From: UBA2199 sp964628035
GTDB lineage: Bacteria; Acidobacteriota; Aminicenantia; UBA2199
NCBI GenBank assembly: GCA_964628035.1
Contig: CAZVPI010000005.1
Span: 62,001-126,000 of the forward strand
DNA length: 64,000 nt
Direction: 5' to 3'
The notes below the pieces were generated by a model. It had not been told where the DNA came from and did not search any database. It was given only the letters and a program-made list of their open reading frames with translations. A program made the position numbers and the translations under genes. Positions 17,332 through 26,187 of the stretch are shown piece by piece (the first letter of the stretch is position 1; every line of letters starts with the position of its first letter).

Positions 17332-17405
17332 TGGCTGGGAAGCAGGGACTCGAACCCCGATAATATGATCCAGAGTCATATGTCCTGCCATTGGACGACT
17401 TCCCA
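17332..17405 (-). tRNA. tRNA-Gln (CTG)
   Basis: 74 nt including an encoded CCA. Acceptor TGGGAAG with CTTCCCA, T-loop GGTTCGAGTCC, anticodon loop CTCTGGA giving CTG for CAG codons. Lies 18 nt upstream of tRNA-Glu on the same strand, so probably one transcript. Confidence 0.95.
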
Positions 17406-17477
17406 GCACAGGCGCAATTATACCCGAGAAGTTTTTCGATGTCAATATGTTTTGCCTCGGCTGGGGAAGCGCGGGGA

Positions 17478-18134
17478 TCAGGCCCCGGCCGCGGCGTAAT
17501 ACTTGCGGATGTACTTCTCCTGAACGGCGAAGGACCAGTGCACGTCGCGCAGGAAGAGAGCCGCCGACTGCGGGTCGCCGGCGGCCAGGAAATCGACGAT
17601 TTCCTGGTGCTCGGCGATCGAGGACTGCTCCCACTCCTTGATCCACTGCCGCTTCTGCGGGAAGTCATAGAGCCGCTTCTTCAGGTTCTCGAGGATGCGG
17701 GCCAGGGTGCGGTTGCCGCACGGCCCGATGAAGGCGTCATGGAAGCGCAGGTTCCTCTCGTAGAACAGGTCGAAGTCGCCGGCGTCGATCGCCTTCTGCA
17801 TCTGCCGGTTCAGGGCGTCCATCTTCTTCACGCCGGCTGCGCCCAGCTTGGGGAACGACGTGGCCAGCGCGGCGCTCTCCAGCGCCCCGATCACCTGGTA
17901 GAAATCGCGGATCTCCTCCAGCGGCAGCGAGTTGACGAATATCCCGCGCCGGGGGCTTATCGTGACGAAGCCCTCCATCTCGAGCTGGATCAGGGCGTCG
18001 CGCAGGGGCGTCTTGCTGACCCCCAGCATCCTGGCCGTCGACTCCATGTTGATGGTCTCGCCCGGCTGCAGGCGGTGCTTCTGGAACTGCTGGCGCAGGT
18101 AATCGTAGACCTGCTCCTTCAGGGATTTGATCAC
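17478..18134 (-). CDS. GntR-family transcriptional regulator with FCD ligand domain
   Basis: 218 aa from the GTG at 18134, chosen because AGGCAGG lies 5 nt upstream and VIKSLKEQVYDYLRQQF is the usual start of a winged-helix domain. The DNA-binding part includes MESTARMLGVSKTPLRDALIQLE (two parts of the helix-turn-helix). The FCD domain follows, with R-LRFHDAFI and the later AEHQEIVDFL histidine giving metal/ligand positions. Such regulators often repress catabolic operons and respond to carboxylates. The nearest catabolic operon is the hydroxyproline operon downstream, whose promoter carries a palindrome; regulation of it is inference. Confidence 0.88.
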   Translation of the reverse strand: MIKSLKEQVYDYLRQQFQKHRLQPGETINMESTARMLGVSKTPLRDALIQLEMEGFVTISPRRGIFVNSLPLEEIRDFYQVIGALESAALATSFPKLGAAGVKKMDALNRQMQKAIDAGDFDLFYERNLRFHDAFIGPCGNRTLARILENLKKRLYDFPQKRQWIKEWEQSSIAEHQEIVDFLAAGDPQSAALFLRDVHWSFAVQEKYIRKYYAAAGA

Positions 18135-18306
18135 AAGCCTGCCTTTCGCGTCGCCCACGATGGAAGTATAGCGCAAGGAAAACGAGGTTCGCAAGTCAGG
18201 GAAATCCCGGTGTCAGGCCTCGATTTTAGACAACAGTCCTCCGAATCAATGCCAGTGCCCGATCCTGCTGCCTCCTGACTGCTGTCTACTGTCTTCTCTC
18301 CTCTTA

Positions 18307-18315
18307 TGCTACAAT
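18307..18315 (+). promoter_or_regulatory. Extended -10 promoter, near-leaderless start
   Basis: TGCTACAAT, an extended -10, ends 8 nt before the ATG at 18324. There is no good -35 and no Shine-Dalgarno, so the transcript would begin almost at the start codon. The spacer upstream (18230-18300) holds CTGACTG/CTGTCTA/CTGTCTT heptamers. Confidence 0.5.
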
Positions 18316-18323
18316 GACCTCTC

Positions 18324-18986
18324 ATGGACGACCACCAAGCCGATTCTCTCTTGCCCGGCCAACTCCCGCCCTTCACCAAGGAGCAGATCAATCTCCTGCC
18401 GCTGAAGAAGTACGATGGCCCGGTCGAGACCGTCGACAGCGACGAGCGCCTGCGCGCCGTCATCCCCAGCTTGCGCCGCGAGCGGCTGCTGGGCTTCGAC
18501 ATCGAGGTCCGGCCCACTTTCCGCAGCGGCGATCATTTCACGCCGGCCCTGGCGCAGCTGGCCGCACGGGACATCGTCTTCCTGGTGCAGCTGAAAAAGA
18601 TCAGGAACCTCGCCCCGCTCGGAGAACTCTTGGCCGACAACAGGGTGATCAAGGCGGGAGTGGCGGTCGCCGGCGACATCACCCACCTGCACGAGCTCAT
18701 GCCCTTCGCCGCGGCGGGGTTCGTCGAGCTCGGCAAGCTGGCGGGCCGCAAGGGGATCAAGGCCAATGGCATTCGCACCTTGGCCGCCCATGTCCTGGGC
18801 GTACGCATTTCCAAGGGGGCGCAGTGCTCGAACTGGGAGCGGCCGCAGCTGGCACCCGCCCAGGTCGCCTACGCGGCGACCGATGCCTGGATCTGCCGCG
18901 AGATCTATCTTCGGCTAGAAAAGATGCCCGACTCGGCCAGGAAAAAAGCCGAGCGGCGGTGCCAGGGGCAGCAAGAAACCTTATGA
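18324..18986 (+). CDS. 3'-5' exonuclease domain protein (DEDDy, RNase D-like)
   Basis: 220 aa. The nuclease motifs are FDIEVRP (residues 59-65), an Asp in AVAGDITHLHEL (about 115) and the Exo III-type YAATDAW (about 193) with Tyr and Asp. This is a stand-alone exonuclease domain without the HRDC domains of true RNase D, so it acts on RNA or DNA 3' ends but the substrate is unknown. Monocistronic, with an extended -10 placed almost at the ATG. Confidence 0.85.
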   Translation: MDDHQADSLLPGQLPPFTKEQINLLPLKKYDGPVETVDSDERLRAVIPSLRRERLLGFDIEVRPTFRSGDHFTPALAQLAARDIVFLVQLKKIRNLAPLGELLADNRVIKAGVAVAGDITHLHELMPFAAAGFVELGKLAGRKGIKANGIRTLAAHVLGVRISKGAQCSNWERPQLAPAQVAYAATDAWICREIYLRLEKMPDSARKKAERRCQGQQETL

Positions 18987-19001
18987 AGACTAAGTGGTAG
19001 G

Positions 19002-19122
19002 GATCGTGATAGGGGTCGTAGCAGCAACAAACGAACTTGCAAAAGCCAATGAATTTCCCTGGCAACGGAAGCTTTTCGGCTTTGTCTTTTTTCTTGCTCG
19101 ACCCCTTTACCTCTTTATCACC
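19002..19122. repeat. Degenerate fold-back spacer
   Basis: Outer arms: GTGATAGGGGTCGTAGC type (19002-19022) against GCTCGACCCCTTTACC... (19095-19122). Inner arms: GCAAAAGCC (19039-19047) against GGCTTTGTC (19078-19086). The right side is a pyrimidine-rich run that ends in the ribosome site of the next gene. No ORF. Confidence 0.5.
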
Positions 19123-19169
19123 TTGCCTCATTACTTTTGCTTTTTACCTTTTTCCTTTGGAGTCATCCT

Positions 19170-19643
19170 ATGATTGAAATCGACGTCCCGGGAAGCGGCG
19201 AAAAACTCAACCTGGAGCACCTGGTTCTCGACTTCAACGGCACGTTGGCCGTGGACGGCCGCCTGAAGCCCGGGGTGGGCGAGGCGCTGCGAAATCTCGC
19301 TTCCCACCTGCAAATTCATGTGGTCACGGCCGGCACCTTCGGGGGGGTGGAAGAGCAGATGAACGGCATTCCCTGCCTGGTCAAGGTCCTGGCGGGACCC
19401 GGACAGACTAGACAAAAGGCCGCTTATGTCGCCGCCCTGGGGACGGACAAGACCGCCTGCATCGGCAACGGCCGCAACGACCTGGAGATGCTCCGCGTTG
19501 CCCGCCTGGGGATCGTCGTCATCCAGGAGGAGGGGGCCTCCTGCCAGAGCCTGGCTGTGGCCGACGTCGTTTGCCTGGATATCGTCTCGGCCCTGGAATT
19601 GCTCCTGCACCCCCTGGGCCTGACCGCCACGTTGCGGTCTTGA
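19170..19643 (+). CDS. HAD-family hydrolase-like protein (soluble P-type ATPase-like)
   Basis: 157 aa from the ATG at 19170, chosen because TTTGGAG lies upstream. Motif I is LDFNGTLAVDG (about residues 21-31). The later IGNGRNDLEMLRVA (about residue 91-104) is the GDGxND-type motif IV, and Lys in KVLAGPGQTRQ may be motif III. Second Asp of motif I is replaced by Asn, which is seen in the small soluble P-type ATPase-like HAD group. Probably phosphatase or regulatory; substrate unknown. Confidence 0.75.
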   Translation: MIEIDVPGSGEKLNLEHLVLDFNGTLAVDGRLKPGVGEALRNLASHLQIHVVTAGTFGGVEEQMNGIPCLVKVLAGPGQTRQKAAYVAALGTDKTACIGNGRNDLEMLRVARLGIVVIQEEGASCQSLAVADVVCLDIVSALELLLHPLGLTATLRS

Positions 19644-19725
19644 ATTGGAGGAGCCCGAGTGAAAAGTGAAAGGGGATGAGGGAAACTCGGCATACGGCTT
19701 TCTTCGAGCAAGGTAAAAGGAAGAA

Positions 19726-20976
19726 GTGAAGAAAAAACCCCTTCAAGTGCTCGCTGCCACCACTATCACGACCACTTCTTTTGAACATTTTGTCCGCCAG
19801 GAGGCGGCCAGGAGAAGCCAGAAAATCGGCGCCGACGGTCCGGCCGTACTGGCCCGCCTCGACTACAAGCGCGAAAAAGAACTCAAGGGCGCGGCCTTCG
19901 CCCGCTTCTGGGACCGCCACCGCCTTCCCGGAGAGCCGGAAACGCTCGTGGCCTCGCCACTGCCCCGCCATTACCGCACGACCAGCAAAAGGCGGGTGCT
20001 GGCCGGCGCTCCAAGGCGCAGGCCGGGAAACATCGCGCCATGCGGGATTCTTCGCGCGGAACCCGGGGCGGAGCTCCTGGAACCCCGCGGGCACCGCGAG
20101 ATATTCGCCGCCCTGGAGGCGCAGCTCGCCGATGCCGGGTTCGCCCCCCTGGCCCGGGCGCTGAACTTCATCATCGTGCGCGGCAGCTACGAGGAGTTCG
20201 CGGTCCTCTTCAACCTGGCGGAAATGGACCGCGGCCTGCATCGCCTGGTGTGCAAGGCAACGAAGGCGCTGCTTACGCGCGTGCCCGGGGTCGTTTCGGC
20301 ATTCCTTTTCCTCGATCCCGGCCGGTCGCCCTATTACCTGGAGAGCGACCGTCCCCGGGGCTCGTTCTCCCTGAAGAGGCTGTTCGGCCCCGACCGTTTC
20401 CGCCTGCGCCTCCCCTCCGGCGTGTTCTCCGTGCCGCCCGACTCGTTTTCCCAGGTCAACGAGTCCATCCTGCCGGCGCTGCTGGAGAGGGTCGGCGGCC
20501 TGCTGGCAGGGCAGGGTGGCGAGCGCCTGCTCGACCTGTACTGCGGTTACGGCCTCTTCGCCCTGAGCCTGGCCGCACGCTACCGGGAGACGTACGCCGT
20601 AGACGGCGCCGGGGGCTCGATACGCGCCGGGGCGGCGATGGCGGGGCATTTTCCCGGGGGCAAAAGCGTTCGCTTCCGCCATGCCGCCATCCAGCGCGAC
20701 AGCCTGGCGCAGGCGTTGCCTCCGGCGCTCGCCCCCGGCGCCGAGGATGTCATCCTCGACCCGCCGCGCCGCGGCGCCGGCGAGGAGGTCATCGCCTCGA
20801 TCGCGCGCAGGCGGCCGGGGCGCGTCGTGCACCTTTTCTGCGCCTGCGACGAGATCCCGCGGGCGCTGGCCGCCTGGCGGCGCCAGGGCTACTTCGTCCG
20901 CCGCGTCCTGCCGCTGGACATGTTCCCGGGAACGCCGCAGCTCGAGACCGTGGTGCTGTTGACCAGGGCTTCGTAA
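19726..20976 (+). CDS. TrmA/RlmD-family RNA (uracil-5-)-methyltransferase-like protein
   Basis: 416 aa from a GTG preceded by AAAGGAAG. SAM-binding motif LLDLYCGYGLFALSLA (about residues 266-281), DPPRRGAGEE (about 345) and a Cys in HLFCACDE in the place of the family's catalytic YxSCNP. The ending PLDMFPGTPQLETVVLL matches DMFP-T-H-E except that His is Gln. There is no TRAM domain and no Fe-S cysteine cluster. Probably an RNA m5U methyltransferase but divergent at the active-site motif, so specificity is open. Confidence 0.75.
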   Translation: MKKKPLQVLAATTITTTSFEHFVRQEAARRSQKIGADGPAVLARLDYKREKELKGAAFARFWDRHRLPGEPETLVASPLPRHYRTTSKRRVLAGAPRRRPGNIAPCGILRAEPGAELLEPRGHREIFAALEAQLADAGFAPLARALNFIIVRGSYEEFAVLFNLAEMDRGLHRLVCKATKALLTRVPGVVSAFLFLDPGRSPYYLESDRPRGSFSLKRLFGPDRFRLRLPSGVFSVPPDSFSQVNESILPALLERVGGLLAGQGGERLLDLYCGYGLFALSLAARYRETYAVDGAGGSIRAGAAMAGHFPGGKSVRFRHAAIQRDSLAQALPPALAPGAEDVILDPPRRGAGEEVIASIARRRPGRVVHLFCACDEIPRALAAWRRQGYFVRRVLPLDMFPGTPQLETVVLLTRAS

Positions 20977-20985
20977 GAACAGCAT

Positions 20986-21276
20986 AGGGCGTAAGGCGGA
21001 GGGCGCAGGGCCAGATAATCAACGGCCCATCATGACGGGTGATACGTGACGAGCCGCGCTTCGCGCGCAAGCCAAAAGGCGATGAGTAAAAGGCGAGAGT
21101 GAAAAAACGCACGGGGGTTGAGATCGCGAATTCCTAATCACCGGAGCGAATTGTTTTCTTGCCTTTTCTCATCACTCATCACTTCAGTTCGTTGTGTTTC
21201 TTGCTGACAAGGACCCTGGCACTCCTACTCGCTTGTTTTCCGGCCGAACGCCGCACCCCCTGTGCCGTACGCCGAG
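20986..21276. repeat. Fold-back repeat C
   Basis: Fills most of the gap 20977-21356. Outer arms are GGGCGTAAGGCGGAGGGCGC (20987-21006) and an inverse GAACGCCGCACCCCC...GCCGTACGCC (21246-21274). Inner arms are AAAAGGCGATGAGTAAAAGG (from about 21074) and its inverse near 21154-21182. Positions 21170-21276 match repeat B (12568-12671): CATCACTCATCAC then GTTCGTTGTGTTTCTTGC at the same spacing. No gene is present. Confidence 0.65.
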
Positions 21277-21318
21277 TTGCGTCGGCTCCGGCCACGATTT
21301 CTGCCTGGCCCCGGCTTG

Positions 21319-21327
21319 TGCTATAAT
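21319..21327 (+). promoter_or_regulatory. Extended -10 promoter of metF-metH
   Basis: TGCTATAAT is a perfect -10 with a TG extension and no convincing -35. It leaves a leader of about 23 nt containing AGAGGAA before the metF ATG at 21357. Confidence 0.65.
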
Positions 21328-21356
21328 CAAGCCACTTCGCATCCAGAGGAACATCA

Positions 21357-22319
21357 ATGGCCAAGGTGATCGAATGGTTGCAGCATAACCGCAAGCTCCT
21401 GTTCTCGCTGGAGATCACCCCCCCCGACCGCGGCAAAAGCATGGAGGACATCCTCTCGGGCATCGAGCCGCTCATGCGCTACGAGCCGCAGTTCATCAAC
21501 GTCACCTACCACCAGCCGCACATGGTCTACGACGAGAAGGACGGCGTGATCAGCCGCAGGCCGCGGCGCAAGAAGCCGGGGACGGTCGGCATCTGCAGCG
21601 GCATCAAGAACCGCTTCCGGGTCGAGCCGGTGCCGCACCTGATCTGCGGCAGCTTCAGCCGCTACGAGACCGAGGACACGCTGATCGACCTCCATTTCCT
21701 GGGCATCCAGAACCTCCTGGCCCTGCGCGGCGATCCGCCCCCGGGCCAGGCCCAGTTCATCCCCGAGAAGGACGGACACCAGTACGCCTGCCAGCTGGTG
21801 GAACAGATCGCCCAGCTCAACCGCGGACAGTACCTGGACGATCTCGACGACCCGATCCCGACCAGCTTCTGCATCGGCGTGGCCGGCTACCCCGAGAAGC
21901 ACTTCGAGTCGCCCAACCTGGAAAAGGACCTGCTCCATTTGAAGCGCAAGGTCGACGCCGGGGCCGAGTACGTCATCACCCAGATGTTCTACGATTTCCG
22001 CCTCTACAAGGAGTTCGTGGAAAAGGCCCGCGCCGCCGGCATCCAGGCGCCGATCATCCCCGGCCTCAAGCCTCTGGTTTCCCGCAAGCAGATCGAGTCC
22101 ATCCCCAGCGCCTTCCACGTCACCATCCCCGCCGAGCTCGTCGCCGCCATCGAGGACGCCCGCACCCGCGAGCAGGCCTTCGCGGGCGGCATCCGCTACA
22201 TGGCGCGGCTGGTCGAAAAACTCCTGGAATACGGCGTGCCGGGCATCCACGTGTTCACCATGGGCAAGGGCAGCGCCGCCAGGGCCCTGCTGGAAGCGGT
22301 CTTCGCCGCCCGGAGCTGA
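21357..22319 (+). CDS. metF: 5,10-methylenetetrahydrofolate reductase
   Basis: 320 aa, TIM-barrel flavoprotein making 5-methyl-THF for methionine synthesis. LLFSLEITPPDRG near the N-terminus carries the conserved catalytic Glu. INVTYHQPH, LLALRGDPP (about residues 120-128) and AGAEYVITQMFYD (about residues 201-213) are family motifs. Length fits. It precedes metH by 15 nt and shares its promoter. The sequence is divergent from the E. coli type, which is common in anaerobes. Confidence 0.9.
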   Translation: MAKVIEWLQHNRKLLFSLEITPPDRGKSMEDILSGIEPLMRYEPQFINVTYHQPHMVYDEKDGVISRRPRRKKPGTVGICSGIKNRFRVEPVPHLICGSFSRYETEDTLIDLHFLGIQNLLALRGDPPPGQAQFIPEKDGHQYACQLVEQIAQLNRGQYLDDLDDPIPTSFCIGVAGYPEKHFESPNLEKDLLHLKRKVDAGAEYVITQMFYDFRLYKEFVEKARAAGIQAPIIPGLKPLVSRKQIESIPSAFHVTIPAELVAAIEDARTREQAFAGGIRYMARLVEKLLEYGVPGIHVFTMGKGSAARALLEAVFAARS

Positions 22320-22334
22320 ATCCGGAGGGCGCGG

Positions 22335-25300
22335 ATGGCCGTTGCACGCAAGCCGGGGATCGCCGCGCTCGGGCGCGAGAAGGTCCTCGTCCTCGACGGC
22401 GCCATGGGAACGGCCATCATGGCCGCCGCCGCCCCCGAAGACTACCACGGCCACGAGGGCTGCCACGACTACATCACCCTCTCCAGGCCCGACATCATCG
22501 CCGCCATCCACGCCGCCTACCTGGAGGCCGGCTGCGACATCGTCGAGACCAACACCTTCGAGGCCCAGGCCACCGAGCTGGCCAAGCACGGCCTGGGCGA
22601 GCGCGCCTACGAGATCAACCGCCGCGCCGCCGAGCTGGCAGCAGGGGTGGCCGCCGACTTCAGCGGCAGCGGCCGGCCGCGCTACGTGGCCGGATCGATC
22701 GGCCCGGGCTCGCGCCTGCCCAGCCTGCAGCAGGTGGGCTTCCGGGAACTGGAGGAGTCGTATTATGCCCAGGTGGCGGGACTTTTCGACGGCGGCGCCG
22801 ACCTGTTCCAAATCGAGACCTGCCAGGACATGCTGCAGGCCAAGGCGGCGTTGAAGGCCCTGGGCCGCCTGTTCCGCGAGCGCCGCAGGCGGCGGCCGGT
22901 CAACCTGCTGGTCACACTGGACAAAAACCGCATGCTGCTGGGGACCGATCCGCTGACGGCGCTGGCCACGTTCGCTCCCTTCCCCCTTTTCGCCTTCGGC
23001 GTCAACTGCGGCACCGGGCCCGAGGGGATGGCGGAGGCGGTACGCGGCCTGGCCGGCTCCTCTCCCTTCGCGCTGGCGGTGATGCCCAACGCCGGTTTGC
23101 CGCGCTTCCGGGACGGCCGCTATGCCTACGACCTGGAGCCCGAAGCCTTCGCCCGCCAGATGGAATCCTTCGTCCGCGTCCAGGGGGCGGTTGTCGTCGG
23201 CGGCTGCTGCGGATCCACGCCGGCCCACATACGCGCCCTGGCGGCCAAGGTGGGGGGATTGGCGCCTATGCGGCGCCCGCGCCGGCGCGCGCCGGCTTCC
23301 GCCACCTCGCTGTTCGCCAGCCAGGAGTTCCGCGTCGCGCCCAAGCCGCTGATCATCGGCGAGAGGACCAATGCCAGCGGCAGCAAGGCGTTCAAGCAGG
23401 CGCTGCTGGCCGGGGACCTGGAGGCCATGCTGGCGGTGGCCGCCGGCCAGGAGCGCGAGGGGGCGCATTTGCTCGACCTGAACGTGGCCTATGCCGGCCG
23501 CAACGAGGCCGAGGACATGGGGCGCATCGCCGCCCGGCTCAACTCGGGCTGCCGCCTGCCGCTCATGCTCGACTCGGCCAGCATCCCGGCGCTGCAAGCC
23601 GGGCTCGAGTCCTGCGCCGGCAGGGCGGTGATCAACTCGGTCAATCTCGAGGACGGGGGCGCCCGGGCCGAGGAGATCCTGACCCTGGCCCGGGACTTCG
23701 GCGCCGCCGTGGTCTGCCTGGCCATCGACGAGAAGGGGATGGCCAGGACCCGCGCCAGGAAGGCCTCTGTGCTGGACCGCCTCCACGACTTGGCCCGGAG
23801 CCGTGGACTGCGCTCCCAGGACCTGTTCCTCGACCCGCTGACCTTCACCCTGGCCTCCGGCGATCCCGGCCTCGCCGCCGCCGGGGTCGAGACCCTGGCC
23901 GCCCTGCCGCTGCTGAAAAAGCGCCTGCCCCGCTGCCATACCCTGCTGGGGGTCAGCAACGTCTCCTACGGGCTGCAGCCGGCGGCCCGGCGCCTGGTCA
24001 ACGCCGTTTTCCTGTATCACGCCGTGCAGCGCGGGCTCGATGCCGCCATCTTTCACGCCGGCCGCCTCGTGCCCCTGCACCGCATCGAGGCAAGCGAGAT
24101 CGTCCTGGCGGAAAACCTGATCTTCAACCGCCGCCGCAACGGAGACCCGCTGCGGGCGCTCATCGGTCATTTTCAGGCCCTGGATGGCAAGCCGGCCGTT
24201 GCCCCGGCCAGTGCCCTGACCCCTGGAGAGCGGCTGCGCCAGGCCGTTCTCAGCGGCGTGGCCGCCGGGCTGGACAGGGACCTGGAGGTCCTGGCCGCCG
24301 CCCAGCCGGCGCTGGAGATCGTCAACGGCATCCTGCTGCCGGCCATGGCCGAGGTGGGGGAGCTGTTCGAGAAGGGGATCATGCAGCTTCCCTTTGTCCT
24401 GCAGGCGGCCGAGGTGGTCAAGGCGGCCCTGGACCTGCTCGAACCGCGCCTGCCCAAGGCCGGGACGGAGGCGCGCGGCTCGATGGTCCTGGCCACCGTC
24501 AGGGGCGATGTCCACGACATCGGCAAGAACCTGGTCGACATCATCCTGCGCAGCAACGGCTACCGCGTGTTCAACATCGGCACCAACCAGGGCGGGGAGG
24601 AAATCGCCGCCGCCGTCAGGCGCCACCGGCCCAGCCACGTGGGCCTGAGCGCGCTGCTGGTCCGCTCCACCCTGGAGATGGAAGGCATCCTGCGGCGGCT
24701 GGACCAGGAGGGGATCGGCGTGCCGGTGATCTGCGGCGGCGCCGCCCTCACCCCTTCGTTCGTCGCCTCGGTGCTGCGCCCGGTCTATCCGGGCGAGGTC
24801 GCCTACGCATCCGACGCCTTCTCGGCCATGAAGATCATGGCCGGAGGCGAAATCCCCATCCGGGATGCCGCCCCTGGGGCGCCGCCCCGGGCGGCGATGC
24901 CGGAACCCGTCCTGCCCGCTCCCGCACTGCGCCCGCCGTTCTTGGGCGCCCGCACGGCCAGCTGGACCCTGCAGGATCTCCTGCCGCGCATCGATCGCCG
25001 GGTGCTGGCGCGGGCGCGCTGGCGCATGGAGCCGGGGGAAAAGGCCGGGCAGTTTCTCGATGATACGCTGGCCTTGCTCGCGGAGAGGGGCATCGACGGG
25101 TTTTCCGCCGCCTACGGCTACTTCCCCTGTAGGCGCCATGGCGAGAACGGCCTGGCGATCGCATGGGGCGGCGAGGAGTGCCTCCTGGAGTTCCCCAGGC
25201 GCCAGGGGCTGTCGCTGGCCGATTACTTCTCCCCGGAGGGCGACACGGCGCCCCTGTTGATCGCCAGCTGCGGCCAAGCGCTTACGGCGCTGGAGAAAGA

Positions 25301-25604
25301 GCTATTCGCCAGCGACCGCTACAGCCGCTACCTGATCCTGCACGGCTTCGGGGCCGAATTGGCCGAGGCGCTGGCCGCCGCGGCCCACGACCGCATCCGC
25401 CGGGAGCTGGGGATCGGCGAAAATCAGGGGAGGAGGTTCAGCCCTGGGTTCCCGGCCTGGCCCGGGCTGGCCGACCAGAAGGCCATCGCCAGGCTGCTTG
25501 ATGCCGCCAGAATCGGCGTGAGCGTCAGCCAGGGCGACCAGCTCGTTCCCGAGCTGAGCGTCAGCGCCCTGGTCGTCTGCCACCCCCAGGCCGAGTATGT
25601 CTAG
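22335..25604 (+). CDS. metH: Cobalamin-dependent methionine synthase
   Basis: 1089 aa with all four modules. Homocysteine domain: zinc cysteines in NCGTGPEG (about 224) and GGCCGST (about 288). Pterin-binding domain: from GERTNASGSKAF (about 337). B12 module: cap helices, then DVHDIGKN with the cobalt-ligand His (about 724-731) and a GGAAL motif. Reactivation domain: GYFPC, RRFSPGFPAWPGLADQ and GDQLVPE near the C-terminus. Somewhat shorter than E. coli MetH (1227). GGAGGG lies upstream of the ATG. Works with MetF to regenerate methionine from homocysteine. Confidence 0.95.
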   Translation: MAVARKPGIAALGREKVLVLDGAMGTAIMAAAAPEDYHGHEGCHDYITLSRPDIIAAIHAAYLEAGCDIVETNTFEAQATELAKHGLGERAYEINRRAAELAAGVAADFSGSGRPRYVAGSIGPGSRLPSLQQVGFRELEESYYAQVAGLFDGGADLFQIETCQDMLQAKAALKALGRLFRERRRRRPVNLLVTLDKNRMLLGTDPLTALATFAPFPLFAFGVNCGTGPEGMAEAVRGLAGSSPFALAVMPNAGLPRFRDGRYAYDLEPEAFARQMESFVRVQGAVVVGGCCGSTPAHIRALAAKVGGLAPMRRPRRRAPASATSLFASQEFRVAPKPLIIGERTNASGSKAFKQALLAGDLEAMLAVAAGQEREGAHLLDLNVAYAGRNEAEDMGRIAARLNSGCRLPLMLDSASIPALQAGLESCAGRAVINSVNLEDGGARAEEILTLARDFGAAVVCLAIDEKGMARTRARKASVLDRLHDLARSRGLRSQDLFLDPLTFTLASGDPGLAAAGVETLAALPLLKKRLPRCHTLLGVSNVSYGLQPAARRLVNAVFLYHAVQRGLDAAIFHAGRLVPLHRIEASEIVLAENLIFNRRRNGDPLRALIGHFQALDGKPAVAPASALTPGERLRQAVLSGVAAGLDRDLEVLAAAQPALEIVNGILLPAMAEVGELFEKGIMQLPFVLQAAEVVKAALDLLEPRLPKAGTEARGSMVLATVRGDVHDIGKNLVDIILRSNGYRVFNIGTNQGGEEIAAAVRRHRPSHVGLSALLVRSTLEMEGILRRLDQEGIGVPVICGGAALTPSFVASVLRPVYPGEVAYASDAFSAMKIMAGGEIPIRDAAPGAPPRAAMPEPVLPAPALRPPFLGARTASWTLQDLLPRIDRRVLARARWRMEPGEKAGQFLDDTLALLAERGIDGFSAAYGYFPCRRHGENGLAIAWGGEECLLEFPRRQGLSLADYFSPEGDTAPLLIASCGQALTALEKELFASDRYSRYLILHGFGAELAEALAAAAHDRIRRELGIGENQGRRFSPGFPAWPGLADQKAIARLLDAARIGVSVSQGDQLVPELSVSALVVCHPQAEYV

Positions 25605-25676
25605 GCCGGCAGCGGACCCTGGTGCCCGAAAAACAAGGCAACACAGGGCTGCGGCCGCAACCCGGGCAGCCTCCCG

Positions 25677-26072
25677 TTCCAGACCGGTCTGGCCGAGAGC
25701 TTCGGCCGCTGGCTCCTGGCCCTTTCCGGGGCCGAATCGCTCTGGGTCCCCAGCCTCGCCGCCGTGTTCATCGCCATCGTCGCCAGCGAGACGACCTCCA
25801 ATACCGCGGCCGCCAACATGGTGGTGCCGGTGATCATTTCCCTGGCCCTGGCGGCGCGGCTGAACCCGGTGCCGCCGGCGCTGGGCGCCATCCTGGGCTG
25901 CAGCTGGGGCTTCATGCTGCCTGTCTCGACCCCGCCCAACGCCATCGTCTACGGCTCGGGCATGGTGCCCATCGTGCGCATGATCCGCGCCGGCTTCCTG
26001 TTCGACCTGGCCGGCGGCGTGGTGATCTGGGCCGGACTGCGCCTGCTGCTGCCGCCGGCGGGGCTGGCTTGA
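25677..26072 (+). pseudogene. Remnant C-terminal part of a DASS (SLC13-type) sodium/carboxylate symporter
   Basis: About 131 codons matching only the C-terminal quarter of the family: SETTSNTAAANMVVPVI (the second SNT motif), then FMLPVSTPPNAIVYGSG and a final hydrophobic helix. The frame is open back to 25605 just after the metH stop, but the segment before 25677 is not transporter-like and there is no start codon or ribosome site. The first three quarters are missing, so a deletion joined metH to this relic. Confidence 0.82.
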
Positions 26073-26122
26073 GCCAAGTCCCGCTCCCCGGTCCCGGATC
26101 GACGCTGCAGGGCGGGTTGAGG

Positions 26123-26151
26123 TTGACTTTTCCCCCCCCGCTCCCTATAAT
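26123..26151 (+). promoter_or_regulatory. Strong sigma70-like promoter of the phoH operon
   Basis: TTGACT (26123-26128), 17-bp spacer, perfect TATAAT (26146-26151). The spacer carries a run of 8 C residues. About 30 nt of leader precedes the ATG at 26188. Confidence 0.8.
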
Positions 26152-26187
26152 TCAGGCAATGAGAAGACCAAGGATGGGTTTCTTTTA

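Noticed and set aside
21354..25277. 1307-codon minus-strand open frame
   Set aside because: Antisense shadow of metF and metH, caused by high GC; composition is Gln/Gly/Ala/His-rich without motifs.
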